A stretch of 64,000 nt of DNA from an uncultured Prevotella sp. (lineage in GTDB: Bacteria; Bacteroidota; Bacteroidia; Bacteroidales; Bacteroidaceae): positions 73,382-137,381 of the forward strand of contig URCI01000003.1 in the NCBI GenBank assembly GCA_900546345.1. The letters run 5' to 3'. The translations under genes were made by a program, and so were the position numbers. The notes beneath the pieces were generated by a model. That model saw nothing but the letters and a program-made list of their open reading frames with translations. It was not told the origin of the DNA and made no database searches. Within the stretch, counting starts at the first letter, position 1. Every line of letters begins with the position of its first letter. Below are positions 1 to 8,440 of the stretch, piece after piece.

Positions 1-342
1 CGCGACCTCAAACAGTTGAAAGTTGCCAAGGCTGCCAGCATGAACGGGCACTATGTCTATGTGCTGCCCAACGAGACGATGTACAAGCGTGTGCACAATC
101 CACTGCCCGTCAATGAGATGATGGGCACTTCTGGATTCCAGTCGATACGCTTCTCACGCAATATTGGTGTCATACGCACGAGACCCGGCTATGCCAGTTC
201 GATTGCCTACAATATCGACAATAGCGATATTCCAGAGATCCTTGGAACCATCGCCGGCGACGACACCATCATTATCGTACTGAAAGAGGGGACCGATAAA
301 AAGGCCATCTCGGACTGTCTGAGCGATATCATGCTCGGATAA
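1..342 (+). CDS. argR: Arginine repressor ArgR, C-terminal part (5' end outside window)
   Basis: The frame is open from base 1, so the N-terminal winged-helix DNA-binding domain lies off the window. What remains is the arginine-binding, oligomerisation domain, recognised by the GTIAGDDTIIIV stretch close to the end, which is the typical ArgR core where arginine contacts the conserved Asp pair. ArgR-family proteins are hexameric DNA-binding regulators that use arginine as corepressor. Its place directly upstream of arg and pro biosynthetic genes fits local control of that cluster. No operator could be identified by eye. Confidence 0.9.
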   Translation, partial: RDLKQLKVAKAASMNGHYVYVLPNETMYKRVHNPLPVNEMMGTSGFQSIRFSRNIGVIRTRPGYASSIAYNIDNSDIPEILGTIAGDDTIIIVLKEGTDKKAISDCLSDIMLG

Positions 343-366
343 GCAGGTCATGAATGATCCGTAGAG

Positions 367-387
367 GGCACGACAGGTGCCTTTTTT
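367..387 (+). terminator. Short hairpin plus T-run after argR
   Basis: GGCAC (367-371) and GTGCC (377-381) form a five-base-pair stem with a GACAG loop, followed by six T. It is a weak intrinsic terminator or attenuator between argR and the acetyltransferase gene, so downstream arg genes may be partly uncoupled from argR. Confidence 0.55.
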
Positions 388-418
388 ATCACGGAAGACG
401 ATTATATAATAATACACC

Positions 419-1015
419 ATGGAAGAAATCAAAGTGATGGTGGCCGACGAGAGCCATATCAAATATGTCGACACCATACTGAAAACCATCGCCGACGCTG
501 CCAAGGTACGCGGCACCGGCATCGCCAAACGCTCACCAGAGTATGTGGCCACGAAGATGAGGGAGGCCAAAGCGGTCATCGCCCTGCAGGGGGAGAAGTT
601 CGCTGGCTTCAGCTACATCGAGACATGGGGCAATAAGCACTATGTCACCACCTCGGGACTCATTGTGCACCCCGACTTCCGAGGCATGGGGGTGGCGAAA
701 CGCATCAAGAACCTCACGTTCACGTTGGCTCGCGTCCGATGGCCCCATGCCAAGATCTTCTCGCTGACCAGCGGTTCGGCCGTGATGAAAATGAATACAC
801 AGTTGGGTTATCTACCCGTGACCTTCAATGACCTCACCGACGACGAGAGCTTCTGGCGAGGCTGTGAGGGATGCATCAACAGCGACATCCTCCACCGCAC
901 CAACCGCCGCTACTGCATCTGCACCGCCATGCTCTTCGACCCCGAAGAGCAGTTGCCCGCGCGTATACCAAAAGAGGTCATGGAGCGAATCCGACGAATT
1001 GAGGCCCTCCCCTAA
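419..1015 (+). CDS. GNAT-family N-acyltransferase of the arginine cluster
   Basis: This 198-residue protein has the GNAT fold signature, with the acyl-CoA pyrophosphate loop visible as HPDFRGMGVAKR near residues 81-92. The C-terminal third carries several cysteines (CEGC, YCIC). Genes of this kind sit between argR and argG in Bacteroidota arginine clusters, so a role in acylating glutamate (acetyl or succinyl) at the first pathway step is the natural inference; the sequence does not decide the acyl donor. The start ATG at 419 follows the argR terminator. The last residues (ALP) and the TAA stop lie inside the first unit of the GC-rich repeat starting at 1004, so the native C-terminus may have been changed by that repeat. 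Confidence 0.8.
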   Translation: MEEIKVMVADESHIKYVDTILKTIADAAKVRGTGIAKRSPEYVATKMREAKAVIALQGEKFAGFSYIETWGNKHYVTTSGLIVHPDFRGMGVAKRIKNLTFTLARVRWPHAKIFSLTSGSAVMKMNTQLGYLPVTFNDLTDDESFWRGCEGCINSDILHRTNRRYCICTAMLFDPEEQLPARIPKEVMERIRRIEALP

Positions 1016-1112
1016 CCCCTCCCGAGGGAGGGGGAATGGAGCCCACCCCTAACCCCTCCCGAGGGAGGGGAATGGAGCCCACCCCTAACCCCTCCCGAGG
1101 GAGGGGAATGGC
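1004..1112 (+). repeat. Three tandem 36-37 bp GC-rich palindromic repeats
   Basis: Units span 1004-1040, 1041-1076 and 1077-1112. Each begins GCCC(A/T)CCCCTAACCCC and contains the palindrome CCCCTCCCGAGGGAGGGG (8-bp arms around GA) followed by AATGG. Units 2 and 3 differ only at the last base; unit 1 has one extra G. The CCCCTAACCCC part supplies the stop codon of the upstream acetyltransferase gene. An inverted copy lies at 1724-1761. Confidence 0.95.
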
Positions 1113-1163
1113 AAAACCACAATACATAATATAAATAATACATAATATATAATATAGGAGTAG

Positions 1164-1631
1164 ATGGAGGAAAATGCCAAGAGTAATAATGGGGATGAGC
1201 GACAGGATGGTAAGCAAAAGAATGGCAGGCGAAAGCAACAATACCAAACGGCTGATTGTGCTTACTATGGGCTGCTAAAAGAGTTTGCACATGAGAATAG
1301 ACGAAACCCTACTAAAGAAGAAAGCATTCTGTGGGCATTTCTCCAACATAGACAATTAGGAGTTCGCTTCCGTAGACAACACATCATTGGACAGTTCATT
1401 GTTGACTTTTGTTGTCTCTCAGTGAAACTGGTCGTTGAAGTAGACGGAGGATACCATCAACTCCCCGGTCAACAATTCTCTGATGAGGAGCGCGCGGCAT
1501 GGTTGCAGAGTCAGGGATTTACAGTCATCCGATTCACTAATGATCAGATATTAAGTGATCCTGATGCCGTTACAAGGGCTATACAAAAGGAAGTGGAAGT
1601 CCTTCAGAATGCACGAGGAGAGGATTCGTAA
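1164..1631 (+). CDS. DUF559 / Vsr-like PD-(D/E)xK endonuclease-domain protein
   Basis: The 155-residue protein matches the DUF559 pattern: NPTKEESILWAFL (48-60), LGVRFRRQH (65-73), the nuclease core IVDF (79-82) and VEVDGGYHQ (91-99), then GFTVIRF and NDQIL. D81 and E92 are the expected metal-binding acidic residues of a restriction-endonuclease-like fold related to very-short-patch repair nucleases. The first ~35 residues are charged and unlike the family. The role of DUF559 proteins is not established. The gene has nothing to do with arginine synthesis and sits within palindromic repeats, which suggests an acquired gene. Its AT-rich leader (1113-1163) also contrasts with the neighbours. Confidence 0.8.
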   Translation: MEENAKSNNGDERQDGKQKNGRRKQQYQTADCAYYGLLKEFAHENRRNPTKEESILWAFLQHRQLGVRFRRQHIIGQFIVDFCCLSVKLVVEVDGGYHQLPGQQFSDEERAAWLQSQGFTVIRFTNDQILSDPDAVTRAIQKEVEVLQNARGEDS

Positions 1632-1666
1632 AACTTATATAATCACAAGGTTTAAACAATAAAAAC

Positions 1667-2956
1667 ATGGAAAAGAAGAATATAAGAAATAATAGTATGG
1701 CTAATAACAGTAGTAAGGGTATTGCAACTCCCCTCCCTCGGGAGGGGGCGGGGGTGGGCTCTAAGTCTGTCGTTGTCGCCTTTTCCGGCGGACTGGACAC
1801 ATCATACACGGTGATGAAGCTCACTCAAGACGGGTGGGATGTCTATGCAGCTTGTGCCAATACGGGCGGATTTAGTGCTGAGCAGCTGAAGAAGAACGAG
1901 GAAAACGCCTACAAGCTCGGCGCTAAGAAATATGTCACCCTCGACGTGACACACGAATATTACGAGAAGAGTCTGAAGTACATGATCTTCGGCAATGTGC
2001 TGCGCAACAACTGCTATCCTATCTCGGTCAGTTCAGAGCGCATCTTTCAGGCCATTGCCATCGCCCGCTATGCCAAGGAGATAGGTGCCGATGCCATCGC
2101 TCACGGTTCGACCGGAGCCGGCAACGACCAAATACGTTTCGACATGACTTTCCTTGTCATGGCGCCCGGCGTGAAGATCATCACGCTCACCCGTGACCAC
2201 GCCCTGTCACGCAAGGAAGAGGTGGACTACCTCAACGCCCATGGTTTCTTCGCTGACTTCACCAAACTGAAGTATTCCTATAATGTGGGTATTTGGGGCA
2301 CAAGCATCTGTGGTGGCGAGCTCCTCGACCCGACACAGGGGCTGCCCGAGGAAGCTTATCTGAAGCATGTGACCGCCAAGGAACCGGAGACAGAGTTGCG
2401 CATCACGTTCAAAGAAGGAGAGATCGCCGCTGTCAACGGTAAGGAGTATGCCGATAAGGTGGAGGCTATTCAGGCCATTGAGGCCATCGGAGCCAGCTAT
2501 GCCATCGGCCGCGACTGCAATGTGGGCGATACCATCATCGGCATCAAGGGCCGCGTCGGTTTTGAGGCCGCTGCACCGAAACTCATCATCGAGGCGCACC
2601 GACTGTTGGAGAAGTCGACACTCTCGAAGTGGCAGCAGTACTGGAAGGACCAGATTGGCAACTGGTATGGCATGTTCCTGCATGAGAGCCAGTATCTAGA
2701 ACCTGTCATGCCCGACATGGAAGCCTTCCTGACCAGCAGCCAGCGCCACGTCAATGGTACTGCCATCCTGAAGTTGCGTCCTTATGGCTTTGAGACAGTC
2801 GGCGTGGACTCGCCCGACGATCTCACCAAGTCGAAACTCGGTGAGTATGGCGAGATGCAGCACGGCTGGACAGCCGACGATGCCAAGGGATTTATCAAAG
2901 TGCTCTCCACACCGCTCCGTGCTTACTATGGCATGCATCCGGGGGAGAGAGAATAA
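1667..2956 (+). CDS. argG: Argininosuccinate synthase with repeat-derived N-terminal extension
   Basis: The enzyme joins citrulline and aspartate using ATP to give argininosuccinate. The ATP pyrophosphatase P-loop AFSGGLDTS is at residues 38-46, followed by ACANTGGFS, the GSTGAGNDQ segment and KYSYNVGIWG. Bacteroidota ArgG proteins are about 400 residues and begin a few residues before VVVAFSGG; here 429 codons are open and the first ~32 residues are extra. Residues 22-32 (PLPREGAGVGS) are translated from the inverted GC-rich repeat at 1724-1761. Starts at 1667 and 1697 are both possible and both keep the repeat in frame. Translation beginning downstream of the repeat would need a non-ATG start. 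Confidence 0.95.
   Translation: MEKKNIRNNSMANNSSKGIATPLPREGAGVGSKSVVVAFSGGLDTSYTVMKLTQDGWDVYAACANTGGFSAEQLKKNEENAYKLGAKKYVTLDVTHEYYEKSLKYMIFGNVLRNNCYPISVSSERIFQAIAIARYAKEIGADAIAHGSTGAGNDQIRFDMTFLVMAPGVKIITLTRDHALSRKEEVDYLNAHGFFADFTKLKYSYNVGIWGTSICGGELLDPTQGLPEEAYLKHVTAKEPETELRITFKEGEIAAVNGKEYADKVEAIQAIEAIGASYAIGRDCNVGDTIIGIKGRVGFEAAAPKLIIEAHRLLEKSTLSKWQQYWKDQIGNWYGMFLHESQYLEPVMPDMEAFLTSSQRHVNGTAILKLRPYGFETVGVDSPDDLTKSKLGEYGEMQHGWTADDAKGFIKVLSTPLRAYYGMHPGERE
1724..1761 (-). repeat. Inverted copy of the 36-bp palindromic repeat inside argG
   Basis: Core CCCCTCCCTCGGGAGGGG at 1730-1747 with the flank GGGGGTGGGCTC is the reverse complement of the repeat at 1004-1112. It lies in the argG reading frame without stop or frameshift, directly before the conserved ATP-binding region. 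Confidence 0.9.
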
Positions 2957-2979
2957 AAGAGAAGAAGAAAAAGAAGTTC

Positions 2980-3996
2980 ATGATACGAATAGGAATACTT
3001 GGCGGAGCCGGCTATACAGCCGGCGAGCTCATCCGCCTGCTCATCAACCATCCTGATACAGAGATCGTCTTCGTCAACAGCGAGAGCAATGCCGGCAACC
3101 GCATTACCGACGTGCACGAGGGACTCTATGGCGACACAGACCTGCGCTTTACCAGCGAGATGCCGTTTGGCGATGTCGACGTGCTCTTCTTTTGCTTCGG
3201 ACACGGCAAGAGCGAGCGCTTCCTCGCTGAGCATGATGTGCCGGAGAACGTGAGGATCATCGATCTGGCACAGGACTTCCGTCTGGCACCTACCGAGGGC
3301 TTGCCATCCAGTGCGGCCGCCGCTACGCATCCCACGCCGGCGGTGCATGACTTTGTCTATGGTTTGCCGGAAATCAATCGCGTGCGCATCCGGAATGCAC
3401 GCCATATTGCCAATCCGGGATGCTTCGCTACTTGCATACAGCTCGGCCTGTTGCCTGCGGCCAAGATGGGATTGATCACTTCGGCTGTCAGCGTCAACGC
3501 CATCACTGGAAGTACGGGAGCAGGCGTGAAGCCCGGCGCTACGACACATTTCTCTTGGCGCAACAACAACCTGAGCATCTATAAGGCATTCACCCACCAG
3601 CACATCCCCGAGATACGCCAGAGCGTCCGGCAGGTGCAAGGATTCCTGGATGCCGACATCGACTTCATCCCTTATCGCGGTGACTTTGCCCGTGGTATCT
3701 TTGCCACAGAAGTCATCCGGACGGACAAGAAAGCCGAGGAGATCATCCAAGGCTACAAGGACTTCTACCAAGGCGAGCCTTTCACCCACTATGTCGACAG
3801 TGCACTCGACCTTAAGCAGGTGGTCAACACCAATAAGGCACTGGTTCACTGCGATGTCATCGATGGCAAACTCCTCGTCACCTCCTGCATCGACAATCTG
3901 CTCAAGGGGGCTGTGGGTCAGGCTGTGGAAAACATGAACCTGATGTTCGGCCTCGATGAGACTGCGGGGCTAAGGCTCAAGCCTTCGGCATTCTGA
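2980..3996 (+). CDS. argC: N-acyl-gamma-glutamyl-phosphate reductase
   Basis: This NADPH-dependent enzyme reduces N-acyl-glutamyl phosphate to the semialdehyde, step three of arginine synthesis. The protein begins with the dinucleotide-binding motif IGILGGAGYTAGEL, and the catalytic cysteine is C148 in NPGCFATCIQLGLLP. Length (338 residues) is normal for the family. It starts 23 bases after argG, consistent with cotranscription. Because the downstream transcarbamylase is of the argF' type, the acyl group may be succinyl rather than acetyl; ArgC sequence alone does not show which. Confidence 0.95.
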   Translation: MIRIGILGGAGYTAGELIRLLINHPDTEIVFVNSESNAGNRITDVHEGLYGDTDLRFTSEMPFGDVDVLFFCFGHGKSERFLAEHDVPENVRIIDLAQDFRLAPTEGLPSSAAAATHPTPAVHDFVYGLPEINRVRIRNARHIANPGCFATCIQLGLLPAAKMGLITSAVSVNAITGSTGAGVKPGATTHFSWRNNNLSIYKAFTHQHIPEIRQSVRQVQGFLDADIDFIPYRGDFARGIFATEVIRTDKKAEEIIQGYKDFYQGEPFTHYVDSALDLKQVVNTNKALVHCDVIDGKLLVTSCIDNLLKGAVGQAVENMNLMFGLDETAGLRLKPSAF

Positions 3997-4005
3997 CAGG
4001 TCAAT

Positions 4006-4027
4006 GGGAGGGTGCGTGCACTCTCCC
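4006..4027 (+). other. Hairpin between argC and argD
   Basis: GGGAGGGTGC and GCACTCTCCC form a ten-pair stem with one G-T pair and a two-base loop. No T-run follows, so it is more likely an RNA-stability or processing element than a terminator. The rest of the gap (4040-4095) is low-complexity CATCATTTATCATTCATCG-like sequence related to repeats elsewhere in the window. Confidence 0.5.
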
Positions 4028-4095
4028 TTGCTCGTTTTGGCCATTGGTCATGCATCATTTATCATTCATCGTTTATTATTCGTAATCCATCATAT

Positions 4096-5238
4096 ATGAA
4101 ACTCTTCGACGTTTATCCATTATACGATGTCAACATTGTCCGCGGAAAAGGCGTTCACGTGTGGGACGACAAGGGGCAGGAGTATCTCGACCTCTATGGC
4201 GGTCATGCGGTCATCAGCATTGGCCACTGCCATCCCCACTATGTCGACATGCTCACCAAGCAGTTGAATCAACTGGGCTTCTACTCCAACAGTGTCATCA
4301 ACCTGCTGCAGCGCCAGTTGGCCGACCGGCTCGGAAAGATCAGCGGCTACGACGATTATCAGCTCTTTCTCATCAACAGCGGCGCCGAAGCCAACGAGAA
4401 TGCGCTCAAGCTCGCCAGCTTCCAGAATGGCCGCACGCGTGTGCTCTCGGCCGAGAAAGCCTTCCATGGCCGCACCTCGCTGGCTGTGGAGGTGACGGGC
4501 AATCAGAAGATTGTGGCCCCCATCAACGACAATGGTCATGTCACCTTCCTGCCCTATAACGATCTGGAAGCGTGGGAGCGCGAGCTGGCCAAGGGCGATG
4601 TGTGCGCCTGCATCCTCGAGTGCATCCAGGGTGTCGGTGGCTGCAACGTCGCCACCAAGGAATTTGCACAAGGACTTGCCAAGGCCTGCAAGAAATATGG
4701 CACTGTGCTCATCTGCGACGAGATACAGTGTGGCTATGGCCGCTCGGGCAAGTTCTTCGCCCATCAGTGGCTCGGCATACGCCCCGACCTCATCACCGTG
4801 GCCAAGGGCATCGGCAATGGCTTCCCAATGGCCGCCGTGCTCATCTCGCCGGAGTTCCAGCCGGTCTATGGCCGTCTTGGCACCACGTTCGGTGGCAACC
4901 ACCTGGCCTGTACGGCAGCATTGGCCGTGCTCGATGTCTTCGAACAGGAGCATTTGGTAGACAATGCCCACGAGGTAGGTGAGTATTTTATCCACGAACT
5001 GAAAGAATTGCAGAAGACTGAGCCGCATATCAAGGAGGTGCGTGGCCGTGGACTGATGATAGGACTGGTGCTCGACGTGCCACAAAAAGACGTGCGCAGC
5101 AAACTCATCTATGAGCAGCACGTGTTCACGGGCGCGGCCGGCACTGACGTGTTGCGTATTTTGCCACCCCTTTGTCTGACCAAGGCCGATGCCGACGATT
5201 TCATCTATCGGCTGAAGCGCGTCTTCGCAACGATGTAG
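4096..5238 (+). CDS. argD: N-acyl-ornithine aminotransferase (PLP-dependent)
   Basis: Class III aminotransferase that converts N-acyl-glutamate semialdehyde to N-acyl-ornithine. The start at 4096 gives MKLFDVYPLYDVNIV, the usual beginning of Bacteroidota ArgD; an upstream in-frame ATG at 4012 falls in non-conserved intergenic sequence. Conserved blocks include YLDLYGGHAV, NSGAEANENALK, LICDEIQCGYGRSG and the PLP-binding lysine K237 in TVAKGIGNGFP. The 380-residue length is normal. It may act on succinyl- or acetyl-ornithine. Confidence 0.95.
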   Translation: MKLFDVYPLYDVNIVRGKGVHVWDDKGQEYLDLYGGHAVISIGHCHPHYVDMLTKQLNQLGFYSNSVINLLQRQLADRLGKISGYDDYQLFLINSGAEANENALKLASFQNGRTRVLSAEKAFHGRTSLAVEVTGNQKIVAPINDNGHVTFLPYNDLEAWERELAKGDVCACILECIQGVGGCNVATKEFAQGLAKACKKYGTVLICDEIQCGYGRSGKFFAHQWLGIRPDLITVAKGIGNGFPMAAVLISPEFQPVYGRLGTTFGGNHLACTAALAVLDVFEQEHLVDNAHEVGEYFIHELKELQKTEPHIKEVRGRGLMIGLVLDVPQKDVRSKLIYEQHVFTGAAGTDVLRILPPLCLTKADADDFIYRLKRVFATM

Positions 5239-5274
5239 ACAGTACTATATATAATAAGGTATACCATTAATATT

Positions 5275-6057
5275 ATGAAAATCGCAGTGATTGGAGCCGG
5301 TGAGATGGGTGGAGCCTTTGCCACCGGCTTGTTGAAGACCAATTTGTTTAAACCAGAGGACATCACCGTGGCCAACCCCCACGAGGGTAAGCTCAAGCCA
5401 TTTGCCGAGCAGGGCACCAGCGTGACCACCGACAACAAGGTGGCTGCCGCTGTGGCCGACATCGTGGTGCTTGCCGTCAAGCCCAAGGTGGTCAAGGGTG
5501 TCGTCGATGAAATCAAGGAAGAACTTGATTACAGCAAGCAGACCATCGTCAACATGGCGGCCAGCATCAAGCTCGACCAGCTGGAGGCTTGGCTGATCAG
5601 TGGAGGAGATGTGCCGGCCATCTGCCAGGCTATTCCGAACATCGGCATCGCCCATTGCCAGTCGATGACCTTCCTCTCTCCCAATGACAAAGCAGCCGCT
5701 CAACTCAATGCCATCCTCGACATCTTTAATGCACTCGGCAAAACCATGGTCGTTGACGAGGACTTGCTGGGAGCGGGAACAGCGATGGCCGGTTGTGGCA
5801 TTGCTTATGTGCTGCGCTTCATCCGCGCGGCTTCAGAGGCAGGTGTGGAGCTGGGCTTCCGTGCTGACGATGCCAAGAATATCGTGCTACAGACGATTGC
5901 CGGTGCCGCCTCGTTGCTTGCAGATGGCAGTCATCCTGAAGCCGAGATCGACAAAGTCACCACACCCGGCGGCATGACCATCAAGGGACTGAATACGCTG
6001 GAGGCCAACGGTTTCACCAATGCTGTGATAGAAGGCTTCAAAGGTAGTTTGAAATAA
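5275..6057 (+). CDS. proC: Pyrroline-5-carboxylate reductase
   Basis: Last step of proline synthesis: reduction of pyrroline-5-carboxylate to proline with NAD(P)H. The Rossmann motif is IAVIGAGEMGGAF at the N-terminus, and the C-terminal signature DKVTTPGGMTIKGLNTLE is the diagnostic ProC motif. At 260 residues it is full length. It sits 36 bases after argD and only five before proB, so argD, proC and proB are probably one transcript. The gap before it holds the AT-rich word at 5246-5263. Confidence 0.96.
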   Translation: MKIAVIGAGEMGGAFATGLLKTNLFKPEDITVANPHEGKLKPFAEQGTSVTTDNKVAAAVADIVVLAVKPKVVKGVVDEIKEELDYSKQTIVNMAASIKLDQLEAWLISGGDVPAICQAIPNIGIAHCQSMTFLSPNDKAAAQLNAILDIFNALGKTMVVDEDLLGAGTAMAGCGIAYVLRFIRAASEAGVELGFRADDAKNIVLQTIAGAASLLADGSHPEAEIDKVTTPGGMTIKGLNTLEANGFTNAVIEGFKGSLK

Positions 6058-6062
6058 AACCA

Positions 6063-7133
6063 ATGAAAAGAATAGTTGTAAAGGTGGGCAGCAACGTGCT
6101 CACCAGAGACGATGGCAAACTCGACGTGACGCGCATGTCGGCCATCGTCGATCAGATCGTCTGGCTCAGGCACCACGACTACGAGGTGATCCTTGTGTCG
6201 TCGGGGGCCATGGCCTGCGGTCGCAATGAGATTGATGTGACGCATAAACTCGACAGCGTGGAGCAGCGACAGCTCTTCTCCGCACTGGGACAGGTGAAGC
6301 TCGTCGGTCTCTACTACGATCTCTTCCGTGAGTATGGCTGTCACGTCGGACAGGTGTTGACGATGAAGGAGAGCTTTTCCACACGCGGACAGTATCTCAA
6401 CCAGCGGTCCTGCATGCAGGTGATGCTCGAAAACGGCGTCATCCCCATCGTCAACGAGAATGACACGGTCAGCGTCACCGAACTGATGTTTACCGACAAC
6501 GATGAGCTCTCCGGACTCATCGCCTCGATGATGGACTGTGACACGCTTGTCATCCTCAGCAATGTCGACGGCATCTACAACGGTGATCCCAAGGAGCCCG
6601 GCACGCGTGTCATCCCGATGGTGAACTACGACCGCGACCTTGGTGAGTACATCATCAATCAGAAAAGTGGCTTTGGCCGCGGCGGCATGGTCACCAAGGC
6701 ACACATCGCCGGAAAAGTAGCCGACGAGGGTATCAAGGTCATCATTGCCAATGGCAAGACCGATGACATCCTCATAGAATTGGCTCTGCATCCTCAGCAA
6801 ACCATGCACACGGAGTTCCGGCCTAATCCCAACCCTACCTCCACCGTGAAGAAGTGGATTGCTCATAGTGAGAGTTTTGCCAAGGGTATCGTGCAGATCA
6901 ACGCCAAGGCAGCGGAGGCTTTGCGTGGCAAGCAGGCTGTGAGCCTCTTACTGGTCGGTGTCACCAATATAGAAGGTGAGTTTGAAGAGGGCGACATCGT
7001 CAGCATCGTCGATGATCAGGGGAAACTCGTGGCTGTGGGCCGCAGTGCTTACAATGCCGATGAGGCTCGTGCCAATATAGGACAGCACGATGTGCGCCCG
7101 CTCGTACATTATGATTATATGTATATGGAGTAA
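6063..7133 (+). CDS. proB: Glutamate 5-kinase
   Basis: First step of proline synthesis, phosphorylating glutamate on the gamma-carboxyl. The amino-acid kinase domain starts at once (IVVKVGSNVLT), with VSSGAMACGR, NENDTVSVTE, FTDNDELSGLIA and the nucleotide-binding KSGFGRGGMVTKAHIA. The last ~90 residues (from FAKGIVQINAKAAEAL) form a C-terminal PUA domain, as in long ProB proteins. It is 356 residues and starts five bases after proC. Confidence 0.96.
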   Translation: MKRIVVKVGSNVLTRDDGKLDVTRMSAIVDQIVWLRHHDYEVILVSSGAMACGRNEIDVTHKLDSVEQRQLFSALGQVKLVGLYYDLFREYGCHVGQVLTMKESFSTRGQYLNQRSCMQVMLENGVIPIVNENDTVSVTELMFTDNDELSGLIASMMDCDTLVILSNVDGIYNGDPKEPGTRVIPMVNYDRDLGEYIINQKSGFGRGGMVTKAHIAGKVADEGIKVIIANGKTDDILIELALHPQQTMHTEFRPNPNPTSTVKKWIAHSESFAKGIVQINAKAAEALRGKQAVSLLLVGVTNIEGEFEEGDIVSIVDDQGKLVAVGRSAYNADEARANIGQHDVRPLVHYDYMYME

Positions 7134-7173
7134 ACCATAGACAACATGATTTATCAATATCAAATTGAGAGAA

Positions 7174-8421
7174 ATGCTAGAAGATACTTTCCGTCGTGTC
7201 AAAAGTGCCAGTAAGCAGGTTGCCAACATCGATGATGCGTTGCGCAACAGACTCCTCTGTCTGGTGGCTGACGCCATCGAGACCGAGACCGACACGCTGC
7301 TGCAGGCCAATCGTCAAGACTTAGCCAAGATGGACAAAAATGATCCGATGTATGACCGCTTGCAGTTGACACCGGCTCGCCTGAAGGAGATCGCTGACAA
7401 CATGCGGCATGTGGCTACGTTGTCTTCACCTTTGGGACGTATCTTGAAGCAGAAGACTTTGCCCAATGGACTGAAGCTTCGTCGTGTGAGTGTGCCGTTT
7501 GGCGTAATCGGTGTGGTCTATGAGGCCCGGCCCAACGTCACGTTTGATGTCTTCGCCCTTTGTCTGAAGAGCGGCAATGCATGCATCTTGAAATGTGGCA
7601 AAGACGCTATTCTGTCCTGTCAGGCAGGGGTGGATCTTATCCATCGGGTGCTCAGCCGTGTGCATGTCAATCCCGATATCGTTGCGCTGTTGCCAGCCAC
7701 GCATGAGGCCACGGGAGAATTGCTCCAGGCTGTAGGCTACGTCGACCTCTGTATTCCACGTGGTGGCAAGAAACTCATCACTTTCGTACGCGATACCGCC
7801 AAGGTGCCGGTCATCGAAACAGGCGCCGGCGTGGTGCACTGCTACTTCGACAAGCGGGGCGATGTGGCCATGGGACAGCGCATCATTGACAATGCCAAGA
7901 CGCGGCGCTGCTCGGTGTGCAACGCCCTCGACTGTCTCATCATTCATTCTGCCCGTCTCGGCGACTTGCCGCAGTTGGTTCAGCCGTTGGCCGACAAGGG
8001 TGTCAAGCTCCATGCCGACAAGCGCGCCTATGCGGTCCTGCAAGGCAACTATCCTTCAGACTTGCTCGTGCCGGTTGCTGACGATGATGAGTGGAACACA
8101 GAGTGGCTGAGCATGCAGATGGGCGTGAAGACCGTCGACTCCATCGACGAGGCACTCGGGCATATTGACACCTATGGCAGTGGACACAGCGAGTGCATCG
8201 TCACCGACGACCAGGCTGCCGCCCTGCGCTTTCAGCAGGCCGTCGATGCCGCCTGTGTCTATGTCAACGCTCCCACGAGTTTCACCGACGGCGCACAGTT
8301 TGGCCTTGGTGCAGAGATTGGTATCAGCACACAGAAGCTGGGTGCCCGCGGCCCCATGGCACTGGAAGAGATGACGACCTACAAGTGGCTCATCAATGGT
8401 AACGGACAAGTGCGCCCCTAA
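7174..8421 (+). CDS. proA: Gamma-glutamyl phosphate reductase
   Basis: NADPH-dependent reduction of glutamyl phosphate to glutamate semialdehyde, which cyclises to the ProC substrate. The ATG at 7174 is chosen; a TTG at 7165 is in frame but adds only three residues. Family motifs include PFGVIGVVYEARPNVT, LKCGKDAI, IPRGGKKLI, VIETGAGVVHCYFD and the catalytic cysteine C249 in RRCSVCNALDC. It is 415 residues, the usual length. With proB and proC this makes a complete glutamate-to-proline pathway in one strand block. Confidence 0.96.
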   Translation: MLEDTFRRVKSASKQVANIDDALRNRLLCLVADAIETETDTLLQANRQDLAKMDKNDPMYDRLQLTPARLKEIADNMRHVATLSSPLGRILKQKTLPNGLKLRRVSVPFGVIGVVYEARPNVTFDVFALCLKSGNACILKCGKDAILSCQAGVDLIHRVLSRVHVNPDIVALLPATHEATGELLQAVGYVDLCIPRGGKKLITFVRDTAKVPVIETGAGVVHCYFDKRGDVAMGQRIIDNAKTRRCSVCNALDCLIIHSARLGDLPQLVQPLADKGVKLHADKRAYAVLQGNYPSDLLVPVADDDEWNTEWLSMQMGVKTVDSIDEALGHIDTYGSGHSECIVTDDQAAALRFQQAVDAACVYVNAPTSFTDGAQFGLGAEIGISTQKLGARGPMALEEMTTYKWLINGNGQVRP

Positions 8422-8440
8422 AGCGCTTACGGTCAGCGTT

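Larger units (their letters stand above)
1004..1761. mobile_element. Candidate repeat-bounded element carrying a DUF559 nuclease gene
   Basis: A single small gene (1164-1631) is bracketed by three direct copies of a palindromic repeat on the left and one inverted copy on the right. The reverse complement of 1724-1761 matches the left unit over nearly its whole length (GAGCCCACCCC, then the CCCCTCCCGAGGGAGGGG core). The block separates the acetyltransferase gene from argG and intrudes into the ends of both. Seen directly: repeats, orientation and cargo. Inferred: that the unit moved as one piece. No target-site duplication was recognised and no transposase is present, so chance co-location of a REP-like repeat with the gene is the alternative. 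Confidence 0.45.

Noticed and set aside
1004..1112. 36-bp tandem repeats considered as a CRISPR array
   Set aside because: Units are contiguous with no spacers, and no cas genes are nearby.
4120..5121. Long open frame (333 codons) on the minus strand over argD
   Set aside because: It is antisense to a conserved enzyme; its composition follows the codon pattern of argD and it matches no family.
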